Shown: one piece after another, positions 27,702-36,590 of the stretch | Numbering within the stretch: position 1 is the first letter of the stretch | Layout of the letters: every line of letters starts with the position of its first letter | Assembly: GCA_964449135.1 (NCBI GenBank) | Contig: CAYUXZ010000014.1 | Location: 1 to 57,430, forward strand | DNA: 57,430 nt | DNA from: SZAS-103 sp964449135 | GTDB lineage: Bacteria; Pseudomonadota; Gammaproteobacteria; Xanthomonadales; Xanthomonadaceae | Direction of reading: 5' to 3' | The notes under the pieces: generated by a model | The model's database searches: none | The model's input: only the letters and a program-made list of their open reading frames with translations | What the model was told of the DNA's origin: nothing | Made by a program: the position numbers and the translations under genes

Positions 27702-30188
27702 TCAGCCCGCGCCGATCGCCGCCGGATCCACCGCGGCCGAACCTTCCTTGAGCTTGCCGAGCACCTGCTGCATGGCCTGCTCGAACGCATTGTCAGCGAC
27801 CCGCAGGCGGAGATGCCCGGCCTTCAACATGGCCGCGAGTTCCTCGACCGAGGCCACGTGCATTCGCGCGCCGCGGCGGTTCACGAACAACATGCGTTGC
27901 GAGATCGGGCTGATCCAGGACAGCTTGCCGGGCGTGACGCGCTGGTCGTCGCCGATGAACTCGACCCAGGTCCCGACCGTGAGCTGGCGCATCCGTTCGA
28001 CATCGGCATGATCGAACTCCAGCGGCGCGGGCTCGACCTTGGCGGGCAAGGATTCGGGTTTCGCGGGCACGGCCGACTCGTCGGCCACGGCAACTTGGTC
28101 CGATACCGAGGCTGCAGGCAGGGCAATCTCGGCAACCGCAGCCTGCGCAGCGGGCGGAGCGTCCGCAGCCTGCGCGACTGCGGGGTCGGCCTCGGACAGC
28201 ATCATCCGATCCACAGCCGCGGACAGCGACGCCATCGATTCGTCCAGCGCGTTGCCGAAGGTGTCGTTCGATGACGCGGTCGGCGCTGGCGCTGGCGTAG
28301 CCGCGCGCGGCGGCGCCACGGCCTTCACCGGCGGCTGCAACAGGTGCTGCGAGATCACGCGTGCGCATTCCTCGGCCGCGGCATCAGCAAGGCCCGAACT
28401 CGAGAGCATCGTCAGCAGGCCCGGTTTCAGAGCATCGGGCGCACCCTGCGCGGTCAATCCCCCGGTATGGAACGCGGCGTCGGCGAGCGCGAGCATCTGG
28501 TCGAGCGTGTGCATGGCCTGCGAACAGCCCTCGCCCTCGCCATTCTCGCGCAGGAACACCACCGCGTAATGGTGCGACCAGTAGCGATGCAGGTCTTCCT
28601 GCACCGTGTCGGTCACCTGGCGGTTCTTCAGCCGCTCGTTGAGCAGGGCCTCCGCGCGCAGCCGCGCTTCTTCCAGCCGCTCCTTGCCGCGCTGCGCCTC
28701 GGTGACGCGGCGTTCGGCGAGTTCGGCGCGCTTCTTGTACTGCTCGATGCTCAGCCGCAGCTCGGCTTCGAGCGTGTCGAAGATGCCCATGTCCTCGCTG
28801 AAGCCGGCGACCAGCCGGTCCACGACCGCTTCGACCTTCTGCAGCAACTCCCGCTCGTTCGGGCCTTCGCCGTGGTTGCCCTGGCAGGCCTCGGAAATCG
28901 CGTTGAGCAGCTTGCGCGCCGGATGGGTTTTGTGCAGGAACAGGCGGCGGTCGATCAGCGCGACCTTCACGTAGGGCACGAGCAGGCGCGAAAGCTGGTC
29001 GCGCACCGCCGGATCGATGTCGCGGTCGTCGAGGAAGACCTCGAACATCATGCCGACCACGTCGATCGCGTCTTCCTCTGCGTCGCCGATGTGCGCATCA
29101 CTCTGGCTGATGCCCAGAGCGGCGGCGCCGGTGATCAGCTCGCGCTTGATCTGCTGCGAGATGTTGTCCGTGGACTGCAGCGCGGTCTTCAGGCCGTGCG
29201 GCAGCTCGACCTGGAACAAGCCGAGCACCGACAGCATCTCGCTGGGCGTGAGCGCGGGGCGCGTCGGCGCCGCTGGCGGCTGGTAGATCGCCGCGTAATC
29301 CGGCCGCTGCACTTTTCGCCACGCGAACAGCAGGTCGTGCAGGCTGTTGAGGACGCTCTCCTCGCTCTCGGTGCCCTGGTAACCGCCGTAACCGAAGAAG
29401 TTGGCCGGCAGCAGGCCACCCGCGCGCGAACGTTGCGAGACCTGGTCGCCGAGGATCGCCGCAACCTGCGCCTGCTGCTCGGCCTGCGTCGGCGTCGGTT
29501 GCGGCTTGGGCGCGACGCCGGAGATGTAGCCGGCCTCGCCGAGGATGCGATGGATTTCCGGATACAACAGTTCCAGCGCTGGCATCACTTGCCTTTCGTA
29601 AAGCTTGGCCAGCACCAGCTTGACTTCGGTGGGCGCGGAGAAGCCGGTCAGTGCCGCGCGAAACGCGCCGACCAGGCGCTCGGGTCCGACCGGGCTGTTG
29701 ATCTGGTCGAACATCGGGTTGATCGTGATCGCGATGCGCGCCAGTCCGCCGGCGATCGGCTCCAGCAATTGCTTGAAGCGACGGTGGATCGCATTGGCCG
29801 TCTGTTCGCCGGCGAGCTGTTCTTCGAGGTCTTCCTCGGCGACCAGGCTCAGCGCCTGCTTGTCGCCGCTCGCCAATGCAGTGGCGGGCAGCTGCTGGAA
29901 TTCGTGGAAGCTGGAATTGATGTGGTTGCGGAACAGCAGTTCCATCGGCCCGCGTTCGCGGCGGATCTCGCGCATCGCGTCCATGTAGGCCGTCGCGATC
30001 TCGCCCTTGCTGTTCTGCCCCATGTCGAACAGGGCGTCGTCGGATTTGGTGATCGCCTCCGCGCAGACGGGTTCGAGGCGCAGCAGCACCGCCTGGCGCA
30101 TTTTTTCCAGCAAGGCTGCCGTCGCGCGCGACGGCAACTGGGATGCGCCGCTGACGACGGAAAGTTGAGGCGTTGGTTTGTTGATCAT
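27702..30188 (-). CDS. DUF1631 family protein
   Basis: Large cytosolic protein (828 aa) of the DUF1631 family, often mislabelled thymidine phosphorylase. Visible features: an N-terminal helical region with LFDMGQNSKGEIATAYMDAMREIRRERG near residues 48-75, a long charged coiled coil (LRLSIEQYKKRAELAERRVTEAQRGKERLEEARLRAEALL) near 475-515, a low-complexity Pro/Ala linker, and a C-terminal beta domain with the VGTWVEFIGDDQRVTPGKLSWISPISQRMLFVNRRG pattern. That last segment resembles a PilZ-like c-di-GMP-binding fold, without the full RxxxR/DxSxxG signature that I can confirm. ATG 30188 is chosen over a long unlikely upstream extension. The ribosome binding site is poor. Confidence 0.85.
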   Translation of the reverse strand: MINKPTPQLSVVSGASQLPSRATAALLEKMRQAVLLRLEPVCAEAITKSDDALFDMGQNSKGEIATAYMDAMREIRRERGPMELLFRNHINSSFHEFQQLPATALASGDKQALSLVAEEDLEEQLAGEQTANAIHRRFKQLLEPIAGGLARIAITINPMFDQINSPVGPERLVGAFRAALTGFSAPTEVKLVLAKLYERQVMPALELLYPEIHRILGEAGYISGVAPKPQPTPTQAEQQAQVAAILGDQVSQRSRAGGLLPANFFGYGGYQGTESEESVLNSLHDLLFAWRKVQRPDYAAIYQPPAAPTRPALTPSEMLSVLGLFQVELPHGLKTALQSTDNISQQIKRELITGAAALGISQSDAHIGDAEEDAIDVVGMMFEVFLDDRDIDPAVRDQLSRLLVPYVKVALIDRRLFLHKTHPARKLLNAISEACQGNHGEGPNERELLQKVEAVVDRLVAGFSEDMGIFDTLEAELRLSIEQYKKRAELAERRVTEAQRGKERLEEARLRAEALLNERLKNRQVTDTVQEDLHRYWSHHYAVVFLRENGEGEGCSQAMHTLDQMLALADAAFHTGGLTAQGAPDALKPGLLTMLSSSGLADAAAEECARVISQHLLQPPVKAVAPPRAATPAPAPTASSNDTFGNALDESMASLSAAVDRMMLSEADPAVAQAADAPPAAQAAVAEIALPAASVSDQVAVADESAVPAKPESLPAKVEPAPLEFDHADVERMRQLTVGTWVEFIGDDQRVTPGKLSWISPISQRMLFVNRRGARMHVASVEELAAMLKAGHLRLRVADNAFEQAMQQVLGKLKEGSAAVDPAAIGAG

Positions 30189-30357
30189 GGAAGGACCGCG
30201 GGGGAACGGCTTCTGTATGATTCTATTTACGTTTCTATCGTGCGGCTTGGCAAGGGGATCAGGATAGACTGACTGAACTATGATGTCATCGCATTGAACG
30301 AACCGTGATACCCGCCACGCTTCAACACCCTGTTTCCAGCGGCTTTTTGGCGCAGGC

Positions 30358-30927
30358 ATGAACGCGCTCGATGCCTTGCTCGGTCGCCTCTCGACGCCGT
30401 CCCGACAGCTCGGTCCGCCGGGTCCGGACGATGCCCAGTTGTCGCGGATGCTGCGCGCCGCGGTGCACGTGCCCGACCACGGCCGGCTCGCGCCCTGGCG
30501 CTTCCTGCGCATCCGCGGGGAGGCACGCGCGGCGCTCGGACGCGCGCTGGCGTCTCGTCTACTCGAACGCGAACCGGACGCTCCGGTGGACAAGCAGACG
30601 AAGGAACGCGAACGCTTCAGCCACGCGCCCTGCGTGATCGCGGTGATCGCGCGGATCACGCCCGGCCACAAGATTCCGGAATCCGAACAGCTCCAGTCCG
30701 GCAGCTGCGTGTGCTTTTCCCTGTTGCAGGCCGCGCATGCGCTGGGCTTCGGCGCGCAGTGGCTGACCGGCTGGGCCGCGTACGATCCGAAGATCCTCGA
30801 ACTGCTCGGCCTGGGCGCGAATGAGCACGTGCTCGGTTTCATCCACATCGGCAGCATCGTCACGCCGCAGCCTGAGCGCGACCGCCCCGATCCGGCGACG
30901 CTGCTGACCGACTGGTCGCCGCCGTGA
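30358..30927 (+). CDS. Nitroreductase family protein
   Basis: FMN-dependent NAD(P)H oxidoreductase of the YdjA-like short nitroreductase group. The 189-aa protein has AAVHVPDHGRLAPWRFL near residues 34-50 (FMN contact region), CVCFSLLQAAHALGFGAQWLTGW near 119-142, and HVLGFIHIGS near 160-170. The substrate is unknown. Its stop overlaps the next gene's GTG start (GTGA). The gene is divergent from DUF1631, with about 170 bp holding both promoters. Confidence 0.9.
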   Translation: MNALDALLGRLSTPSRQLGPPGPDDAQLSRMLRAAVHVPDHGRLAPWRFLRIRGEARAALGRALASRLLEREPDAPVDKQTKERERFSHAPCVIAVIARITPGHKIPESEQLQSGSCVCFSLLQAAHALGFGAQWLTGWAAYDPKILELLGLGANEHVLGFIHIGSIVTPQPERDRPDPATLLTDWSPP

Positions 30928-31835
30928 GCCGCACGCCGGCTGCTTCGAAAGAGGCCTACCTCGTCGATGCCAGCATGTACGTGTTCCGCGCCTGGCATTC
31001 GATCCCGGACGACCTGCTCGACGCCGACGGCTGGCCGGTCAACGCGGTGCACGGCTTCCTGCGGTTCGTGCTGGAGCTGCTCGAACGCCAGCGCCCGACC
31101 CACATTGCGCTCGCGTTCGACGCCTCGCTGGAATCCTCGTTCCGCAACGCGCTGTACCCGCCGTACAAGGCCAACCGCGAACCCGCGCCGGAGGAACTCA
31201 AACGCCAGTTCGCGTATTGCGCCGCGCTGTGCGACGCGCTCGGCCTGAGCGTGCTGATCGATTCGCAGTACGAGGCCGACGACCTGATCGGCGCGGCGCT
31301 GATGCGGTTGCGTGCGCAGGGCCGGCGCGGCGTGATCGTCTCGGCCGACAAGGACCTCTCGCAGCTGCTGCGCGGCAACGACGAACAGTGGGACTACGCG
31401 CGCAACCTGCGCTGGCGCGCCGACGGCGTGAAGGCGCGCTACGGCGTGCACGCGCACCAGATCGCCGACTACCTCGGCCTCACCGGCGATTCGGTGGACA
31501 ACATCCCAGGCGTGCCGGGCATCGGCGCGAAGACCGCGGCGACCCTGCTCGGCCATTTCGGCAGCCTCGACGCACTGCTCGAGCGCCACGCCGAAGTCGC
31601 CTTCCTGCGAATGCGCGGCGCGGCCGCACACGCGCAACGGCTGCGCGAGCACCGCGAGATCGCCCTGCTCTGCCGCCAGCTCGCGACGATCGCGCTCGAT
31701 GCGCCCTTGCCTGCGGATTTCACCGACGGCGCAAGAGGCCCGCACGACGAGACCGCGCTGCAATCCCTGTTCGAGCGGCTGCGCATCGGCCCGATGACCC
31801 GCCGCCGCATCGCGGAACTCGCGCCGCCCGCGTGA
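30924..31835 (+). CDS. 5'-3' exonuclease (PIN/FEN-like, Xni/PolA-N type)
   Basis: Structure-specific nuclease of the T5 FEN family, 303 aa. The metal-binding acidic residues are visible: YLVDASMYVFR (Asp near residue 13), FDASLESSFR near 65-75, YEADDLIGAAL near 114-124, and SADKDLSQLL near 136-145. The helix-hairpin-helix LGLTGDSVDNIPGVPGIGAKTAATLL (about 184-209) binds DNA. It lacks the polymerase domain of PolA, as in stand-alone Xni/ExoIX. The start is GTG, coupled to the nitroreductase stop. Confidence 0.9.
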   Translation: MSRTPAASKEAYLVDASMYVFRAWHSIPDDLLDADGWPVNAVHGFLRFVLELLERQRPTHIALAFDASLESSFRNALYPPYKANREPAPEELKRQFAYCAALCDALGLSVLIDSQYEADDLIGAALMRLRAQGRRGVIVSADKDLSQLLRGNDEQWDYARNLRWRADGVKARYGVHAHQIADYLGLTGDSVDNIPGVPGIGAKTAATLLGHFGSLDALLERHAEVAFLRMRGAAAHAQRLREHREIALLCRQLATIALDAPLPADFTDGARGPHDETALQSLFERLRIGPMTRRRIAELAPPA

Positions 31836-31866
31836 ATTCCCAACGCGACGCGGTTAGCATCGTGGC

Positions 31867-32421
31867 ATGGACACGAAATCGCACGACGCCGCCCGCACGG
31901 TCTTCGAAGGCAAATACCTGCGGATGAAGGTCCGCGACCGCTGGGAATACGCCGAGCGCACCCACGCGGGCGGCATGGCCGCGATCATCGTCGCGGTCAC
32001 GCCGGCCGACGAGGTGCTGTTCGTCGAGCAGTACCGCGTGCCGTTGCAGAAGCGCTGCATCGAGATGCCGGCCGGCCTGGTCGGCGACATCAATGCGGAC
32101 GAAGCCATCGAAACCTCGGCCGCGCGCGAGCTCGAGGAGGAGACCGGCTGGCGTCCGGCGAAATGCGAGGTGCTGATGATCGGCCCGACCTCATCGGGCA
32201 TGAGCAACGAGCGCATCGCCTTCGTGCGCGCGACCGGGCTCATGAAGGTCGGCGAGGGCGGCGGCGATGCGACCGAGGACATCGTCGTGCACGCGATCCC
32301 GCGCGCCGAGGCGCCGCAGTGGCTGGTGCGGAAGATGGCCGAAGGCTACGAGATGGACGCCAAGCTGTGGGCCGGGCTGTGGTTGATCGAGCGCAATCCC
32401 GATGGGTCGTTAGTAGAGTGA
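31867..32421 (+). CDS. NUDIX hydrolase (ADP-ribose pyrophosphatase-like)
   Basis: Hydrolyses nucleoside-diphosphate-linked compounds, likely ADP-ribose. The 184-aa protein has a complete Nudix box: G-L-V-G-D with acidic E, then ARELEEETGW (REUxEExGU core, about residues 70-98). The upstream VEQYRVPLQKRCIEMPAG strand is typical of ADP-ribose pyrophosphatases. The 3' end (GGGTCGTTAGTAGAGTGA) includes the left copy of a TCGTTAG repeat that bounds the adjacent low-GC segment, so the last codons and stop may derive from an insertion. Confidence 0.92.
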   Translation: MDTKSHDAARTVFEGKYLRMKVRDRWEYAERTHAGGMAAIIVAVTPADEVLFVEQYRVPLQKRCIEMPAGLVGDINADEAIETSAARELEEETGWRPAKCEVLMIGPTSSGMSNERIAFVRATGLMKVGEGGGDATEDIVVHAIPRAEAPQWLVRKMAEGYEMDAKLWAGLWLIERNPDGSLVE

Positions 32422-32955
32422 ATCGCTGGCCGTCGGCGTGCTGCGCCATATCGCACTGAATGTGGGTGCTATTGATAGCTATATCTATGCCATTTCGCCT
32501 ACTTCTAATTGCGTCACTCATGCTCACTGCATGCGCGACGCACGACCCGGCACGACTCAGCGAGAGCAGCTGTCTGTCTCGTGGCGGCCATCTCGTGCAC
32601 TACACGATGGTTATGACCGTTTGCTCGTGGCCGACCACAGATGCTGGCAAGTCTTGCTCTAACAATGACGAGTGCCAGGGGCTTTGCAAACTTCCACCAA
32701 GCGCGTGGAGCACAGCAGAGACTCCTGACACACGCTTCCCAAACGTCTCTGTTTCGAGCAGCAGAGTCCTGCGTCACCTTGTAATAAAGATCGGGGATCC
32801 AATCATCGGCGTGTGCGCCGCTGAGCAAACCGACATCAAGGCTCCCAACTGCACAGACTACGTCAGCGATGGAAAAGCCGCGTTGGCTGGCTGTGCAGAC
32901 TAGCTCCAACTATGCGTTTAAGTGGACCTGCGCGGAGTAAGCCGCTCGTTAGATC
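32407..32955 (+). repeat. Low-GC segment bounded by TCGTTAG direct repeats, with possible attC-like end
   Basis: TCGTTAG occurs at 32407-32413 and 32946-32952, flanking a segment clearly AT-richer than its neighbours that carries one small lipoprotein gene. The right end, from GCTCCAAC (32903-32910) to GTTAGATC (32948-32955), fits the outer core pattern of an integron attC site (RYYYAAC / GTTRRRY, the left core with one deviation) in a 53-bp span. The inner stem pairing is weak. This may be a solitary gene cassette inserted at a secondary site. The identification is tentative. Confidence 0.35.
32487..32903 (+). CDS. Cysteine-rich lipoprotein of unknown function
   Basis: 138-aa product starting at ATG 32487 with a lipoprotein signal (MPFRLLLIASLMLTAC; lipobox LTAC, Cys16). 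The mature part has about nine further cysteines in a spaced pattern: SSC near residue 28, TVCSWPTTDAGKSC, NDECQGLCKLP, IGVCAAEQ, NCTDYV, and a terminal AGCAD. The C-S-W-P-T-x-D-A-G-K-x-C ... C-x-G-x-C pattern resembles small lipoproteins I recall from Xanthomonadales, but I know no function. Base composition is markedly AT-richer than the flanking genes, indicating recent acquisition. An upstream ATG at 32460 would add nine residues before the signal peptide. Confidence 0.7.
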   Translation: MPFRLLLIASLMLTACATHDPARLSESSCLSRGGHLVHYTMVMTVCSWPTTDAGKSCSNNDECQGLCKLPPSAWSTAETPDTRFPNVSVSSSRVLRHLVIKIGDPIIGVCAAEQTDIKAPNCTDYVSDGKAALAGCAD

Positions 32956-32991
32956 ACGCATTTCGACCATGCAAACCAACTCGCTTCGGAG

Positions 32992-33936
32992 TCAGCCCGC
33001 GAACGAATCCGTCGCGCGCACCAGCGCGTCGACGTTCTCCGCCTCGAACGCGGAGTGTCCCGACGCGGGACTGATCTCGACCTTCGCCTTCGGCCAGGCC
33101 TTGTGCAGTTCCCAGGCGTTCTGGATCGGGCAGACCACGTCGTAGCGGCCGTGCACGATCACGCCGGGGATGTGGGCGATGCGGTGCGCGTCGCGCAGCA
33201 GCTGGTCCTCGACTTCGAAGAAACCGCCGTTGACGAAGTAGTGGCATTCGATGCGCGCGAACGCGAGCGCGAAGGCCGCGTCCTCGTGCGAGCCAATGAA
33301 GTCGGGGTCCTGGCGCAGAAAGCTCGTCGAGCCTTCCCACACCGACCACGCGCGCGCCGCCGCGAGACGCGTGGCTTCGTCCGCGCTGGTCAGTCGGCGG
33401 TGGTAGGCGGAAATCAGGTCGTGGCGCTCGACCGGTGGGATCGCCGCGAGATAGCCTTCCCACGCGTCCGGGAACAGCCGCGAGCAACCTTCCTGGTAGA
33501 ACCACTCCAGTTCCCAGCGGCGCAGCATGAAGATGCCGCGCACGACGAGTTCGGTGACGACCTGCGGATGCGCCTGCGCGTAGGCAAGCGCGAGCGTCGA
33601 ACCCCAGCTGCCGCCGAACACCTGCCAGCGCGCGATGCGCAGGTGCGCGCGCAGTTTCTCGATGTCGGCGACGAGGTGCCAGGTGGTGTTGTCGTGCAGG
33701 TCCGCGTGCGGCGTCGAACGCCCGCTGCCGCGCTGGTCGAACAGCACGATGCGGTACTTGTCCGGGTCGTGGAAGCGCCGCATCTTCGCGCTGCAGCCCG
33801 CGCCGGGGCCGCCGTGCAGCAGGACCACGGGCTTGCCGATCGGATTGCCGCACTGCTCGTAGTAGAGCGTGTGGCGGTCGTCGACTTTCAGCGTGCCGCT
33901 GTCGAAGGGTTCGATCTCGGGATAGAGCGTGCGCAT
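32992..33936 (-). CDS. pip: Prolyl aminopeptidase (proline iminopeptidase)
   Basis: Serine peptidase (S33) that removes N-terminal proline from peptides. The 314-aa protein is an alpha/beta hydrolase with the oxyanion strand VVLLHGGPGAGCS near residues 38-50, DQRGSGRSTPHA near 67-78, the nucleophile elbow GGSWGS near 108-113 (Ser110), the acid in HGRYDVVCP near 265-273, and the histidine in ASGHSAFE near 295-302. ATG 33936 matches family N-termini (MRTLYPEIEPF). It is convergent with the lipoprotein segment. Confidence 0.93.
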   Translation of the reverse strand: MRTLYPEIEPFDSGTLKVDDRHTLYYEQCGNPIGKPVVLLHGGPGAGCSAKMRRFHDPDKYRIVLFDQRGSGRSTPHADLHDNTTWHLVADIEKLRAHLRIARWQVFGGSWGSTLALAYAQAHPQVVTELVVRGIFMLRRWELEWFYQEGCSRLFPDAWEGYLAAIPPVERHDLISAYHRRLTSADEATRLAAARAWSVWEGSTSFLRQDPDFIGSHEDAAFALAFARIECHYFVNGGFFEVEDQLLRDAHRIAHIPGVIVHGRYDVVCPIQNAWELHKAWPKAKVEISPASGHSAFEAENVDALVRATDSFAG

Positions 33937-34020
33937 CGTCGGCGGCCGTGGGGCGATGCCACAGTCTAGCAATCGCGTGGCGCGGATCGCACTCCAAGGG
34001 CACGGAGGATGCTGGGCCGA

Positions 34021-35883
34021 TCAGCGCTCCAGTCGCATCCGCTGCAACCAGGCGTGGTAGCGCGGATCGTCGCGCAGGTTCTTCATCAGCGGATCGAACT
34101 TGAGATAGACCAGGCTTCCGTCGCGACGCGCGAACGCACGATCCAGCCATTCGAACGCCTTGTTCCTGTCGCCCCGCCAGGCATGTACCGTCGCGATCTG
34201 GTAGGCGTAGCTGGTCGCGTACTTGGCGATCAGCAGGTCGAGCATCTGCTGCGACTTCTCCGTCTCGCGCAGATCGTGGTACGCCATCGCCATGCCCGCG
34301 TAACGGAATCCGTCGCCGCTGCGGTCGAACGCGTCCAGGGCCTTCGCCGGTTCGCCCGCCCAGAGATGGTTCAGGCCGTAGTACCAATGCGCGTGGTTGT
34401 CGGCCGGATTGATCGCGATCTCGCGGTCGAGCGCGCGCCGCGCATCGTCTCGCCGGCCGAGGATCGCGTAGTGGTAGCCGAGCAGGTTCCAGGCATCCGA
34501 AGCCGGAAATTCCGCGGCGTAGCGTTCCTCGATCGCGACGGCTTCCGGAATCCGGTCCAGGATCATCAGCAGCCGGCACTGGTTCTGCACCTGGTTGTAA
34601 TTGCTCGTGCGATACAGCCGGGCCGCCGTATCGAGATCGCGTTGGCCGCCTTCGTAATCCCACGCGGTGTAGTAGCGGAAATCGGCGCGGCGGACGTACA
34701 GGTCCGGCCGGTCCGGCGCGAGCGTGATCGCCTGGTCCATCAGCTGCAGCGAACGCTGTTTTCCAGCCGCCAACTGCTCGGGCGTGTCGGCGTACAGCGC
34801 ATCGCCGCCGAGCGCGTCGGCGAGATCGGCATACGCATCGGCGAACCCGGGGTCGAGCCGGATCGCGTTCTCGAACGCGGCGATCGCGCGACGCTCGTCG
34901 TCCGCCGACCGACCGCGCCGCATGCTGGTGCCGAGCAGGTACTGTTCGTAGGCCTGCGCGTTCCTGCTCAGGTGCTGGTAGGGCCTGGGCGCAAGGAGCG
35001 TCACCTTCAACGCGGCGACCACGGCGCGCGCGATGTCGTCCTGCACCGAGAACAGCTCCGTCAGGTTGCGGTCGTAGGTCTGCGACCACACGTGGAAGCC
35101 GTCGGCGGTGTCGATCAGCTGCACGGTCACGCGCAAGTGGTCGCCGGATCGGCGCAGGCTTCCTTCCAGCACCGTCGCGACCCCGAGGTCGCGCCCGATC
35201 GCCTTGATGTCCGAGGGACGCTGGCGATACACGAAGGACGAGGTGCGCGCAGCCACCTTGAGCGGCTTGGACTGCGCGAGTTGATCCAGCAGTTCGTCGG
35301 CGAGCCCATCCGCAAGGTACTGCTGGTCGTGGGTCTGGCTCAGATCAACGAACGGGAGCACCGCGATCGACGCCTCGCGTGGCGCCGTGGCCGGCGTTGC
35401 TTTCGACTGGCCGAGGTACTGGCGGCTCGCCTGCCAACCGCCCCATGCCAAGGCCAGCATCAACACGGCAGAAGCGGCCAACCATGCGCGTCGCCGGATC
35501 GGCGCAACGCGCGTTGGAATGTCCGCAACTGCGTGGCTTTCGCGGGGTGTCCGGCTGTCGTCGGAACCCCGCGTAACGTCGGCAACCAGCTTGTAACCGT
35601 AGCCATGCACCACGCGGATCGCCGCACCGTCCTCGCCGAGGACCTGGCGCAACCTGCTGACCGCCTTGGCCAGCGAGTTGTCGGATACGACGCGTCCGGG
35701 CCAACCCGCTTTGATCAGCGCGTCCTTGTCGATCAGCTCGCCGGCGTGGCGCGACAACTCGAGCAGGATGAGATAGCTACTTCGATCCAGGTCCACGACC
35801 GAATCGGCCACCATGACGCTGGCCGATCGCTCATCGAGACAGACCTGGCCGAATCGCCACAGCCCGCCATCTTCCGAACTCAT
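34021..35883 (-). CDS. CadC/ToxR-like winged-helix regulator with transmembrane helix and TPR domain
   Basis: Membrane-anchored transcription regulator (620 aa). An OmpR-type winged helix occupies residues 1-105 (LDRSSYLILLELSRHAGELIDKDAL, then VVSDNSLAKAVSRLRQVLGED and VHGYGYKLVADV). A basic linker leads to one membrane helix (about 133-152), then a periplasmic adenylate-cyclase-associated-like segment (IAVLPFVDLSQTHDQQYLADGLADELLDQLA, residues 172-202). TPR repeats run from about 290 to the end. Such regulators lack a phosphorylation site and are thought to sense periplasmic signals. No obvious target gene is adjacent. The ATG at 35883 begins the wing fold properly. Confidence 0.9.
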   Translation of the reverse strand: MSSEDGGLWRFGQVCLDERSASVMVADSVVDLDRSSYLILLELSRHAGELIDKDALIKAGWPGRVVSDNSLAKAVSRLRQVLGEDGAAIRVVHGYGYKLVADVTRGSDDSRTPRESHAVADIPTRVAPIRRRAWLAASAVLMLALAWGGWQASRQYLGQSKATPATAPREASIAVLPFVDLSQTHDQQYLADGLADELLDQLAQSKPLKVAARTSSFVYRQRPSDIKAIGRDLGVATVLEGSLRRSGDHLRVTVQLIDTADGFHVWSQTYDRNLTELFSVQDDIARAVVAALKVTLLAPRPYQHLSRNAQAYEQYLLGTSMRRGRSADDERRAIAAFENAIRLDPGFADAYADLADALGGDALYADTPEQLAAGKQRSLQLMDQAITLAPDRPDLYVRRADFRYYTAWDYEGGQRDLDTAARLYRTSNYNQVQNQCRLLMILDRIPEAVAIEERYAAEFPASDAWNLLGYHYAILGRRDDARRALDREIAINPADNHAHWYYGLNHLWAGEPAKALDAFDRSGDGFRYAGMAMAYHDLRETEKSQQMLDLLIAKYATSYAYQIATVHAWRGDRNKAFEWLDRAFARRDGSLVYLKFDPLMKNLRDDPRYHAWLQRMRLER

Positions 35884-36026
35884 TCGCGTGGCTCCCGGAC
35901 CGCGTTGGGCAAGGACATCGTCATGGTCTGGGGGAGTAGGACCTGCTGCACGCGAGTATTCATAAGTTTTCAGAACTATTCAACGCGCAGGAACGACATC
36001 GCGGCGAAGGCCGTCGCATTCGGCGT

Positions 36027-36275
36027 CGCTCGAGATCGGAGCACTCACACCAGAGCGGTGTCGCGTCGGGCTCTGTTCGAGACCAGAGGCTCGTACACCA
36101 AAGCGGTGTAACGGCGGGCTTCGTTCGACATGAGAACATCAGGAACACCAGAGCAGTGTCGCAGATCGCTTCGTTCGAGATCAGAGCATCGTGCACACCA
36201 AGGCGGTGCCGCAAATCGCTTCGTTCGAGACCAGAGCCTCGTACACCATAGCGATGTCGTGCTAAGTGCCGGCTT
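36027..36275. repeat. Five degenerate tandem repeats of about 50 bp
   Basis: Units begin near 36027, 36074, 36122, 36172 and 36222 (lengths 47, 48, 50, 50 and about 54 bp). Each has a CGTTCGAGAYCAGAG-like start and a central inverted repeat ACACC-NRRGC-GGTGT, then a CGCnnaTCGCTT-like end. The units diverge by a few positions, with no unique spacers, so this is not a CRISPR array. The array ends 10 bp before the distal boundary of the tRNA-Pro island. Confidence 0.8.
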
Positions 36276-36285
36276 CGTAACATTT

Positions 36286-36297
36286 GGGACGGCGGGA
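36286..36297. other. Distal attachment-site copy (attR-like)
   Basis: GGGACGGCGGGA identical to the acceptor/T-stem end of tRNA-Pro at 45292-45303. The following CGAA is also shared after two mismatches. It marks the far end of the island. Confidence 0.75.
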
Positions 36298-36354
36298 GCC
36301 GAAAACAGGCTTGTAACGTAGCAACTGCGCGGAAATTGCGTTTCTGGATTTTGA

Positions 36355-36377
36355 AGTTGCCCCCAAAGTTGCCCCCA
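36355..36377 (+). repeat. Two integrase arm-type-like sites near the distal island end
   Basis: AGTTGCCCCCA at 36355-36365 and 36367-36377, 12 bp apart. The same sequence recurs several times beside the integrase gene (45110-45183), as expected if attP arm sites were separated on integration. Confidence 0.65.
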
Positions 36378-36378
36378 C

Positions 36379-36389
36379 GCATATGGTGC
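36379..36389 (+). repeat. Direct repeat GCATATGGTGC, left copy (right copy at 40775-40785)
   Basis: This 11-bp word occurs 202 bp before the type IIG gene and again at its stop codon, 12 bp from the end of the second recombinase gene. It may be a boundary of a nested insertion or a chance match. Confidence 0.35.
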
Positions 36390-36590
36390 TGCCCTGCTTT
36401 CGTGCGAATTGAGAAACCCCGTTTTACAGAATCGGCCGTGCGAAAAAATGACTGCGCGCACGTATCGGACGGCGCGCGTTCTTGACTTTTCACATCCCCT
36501 ACAGGGCCGCTTGTAGCTGGGCACACCTGCCGCTGACGCGCCTAGCTGGATTGGTTACAGTCCGCTCTGGGGAACTAGCCGGCCTGATCG

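Noticed and set aside
30189..31763. N-terminal extension of the DUF1631 gene
   Set aside because: It would be antisense to the nitroreductase and exonuclease genes and shows no homology; ATG 30188 begins the family sequence.
36027..36275. CRISPR array
   Set aside because: The whole ~50-bp unit is repeated and diverges gradually. There are no unique spacers and no cas genes.
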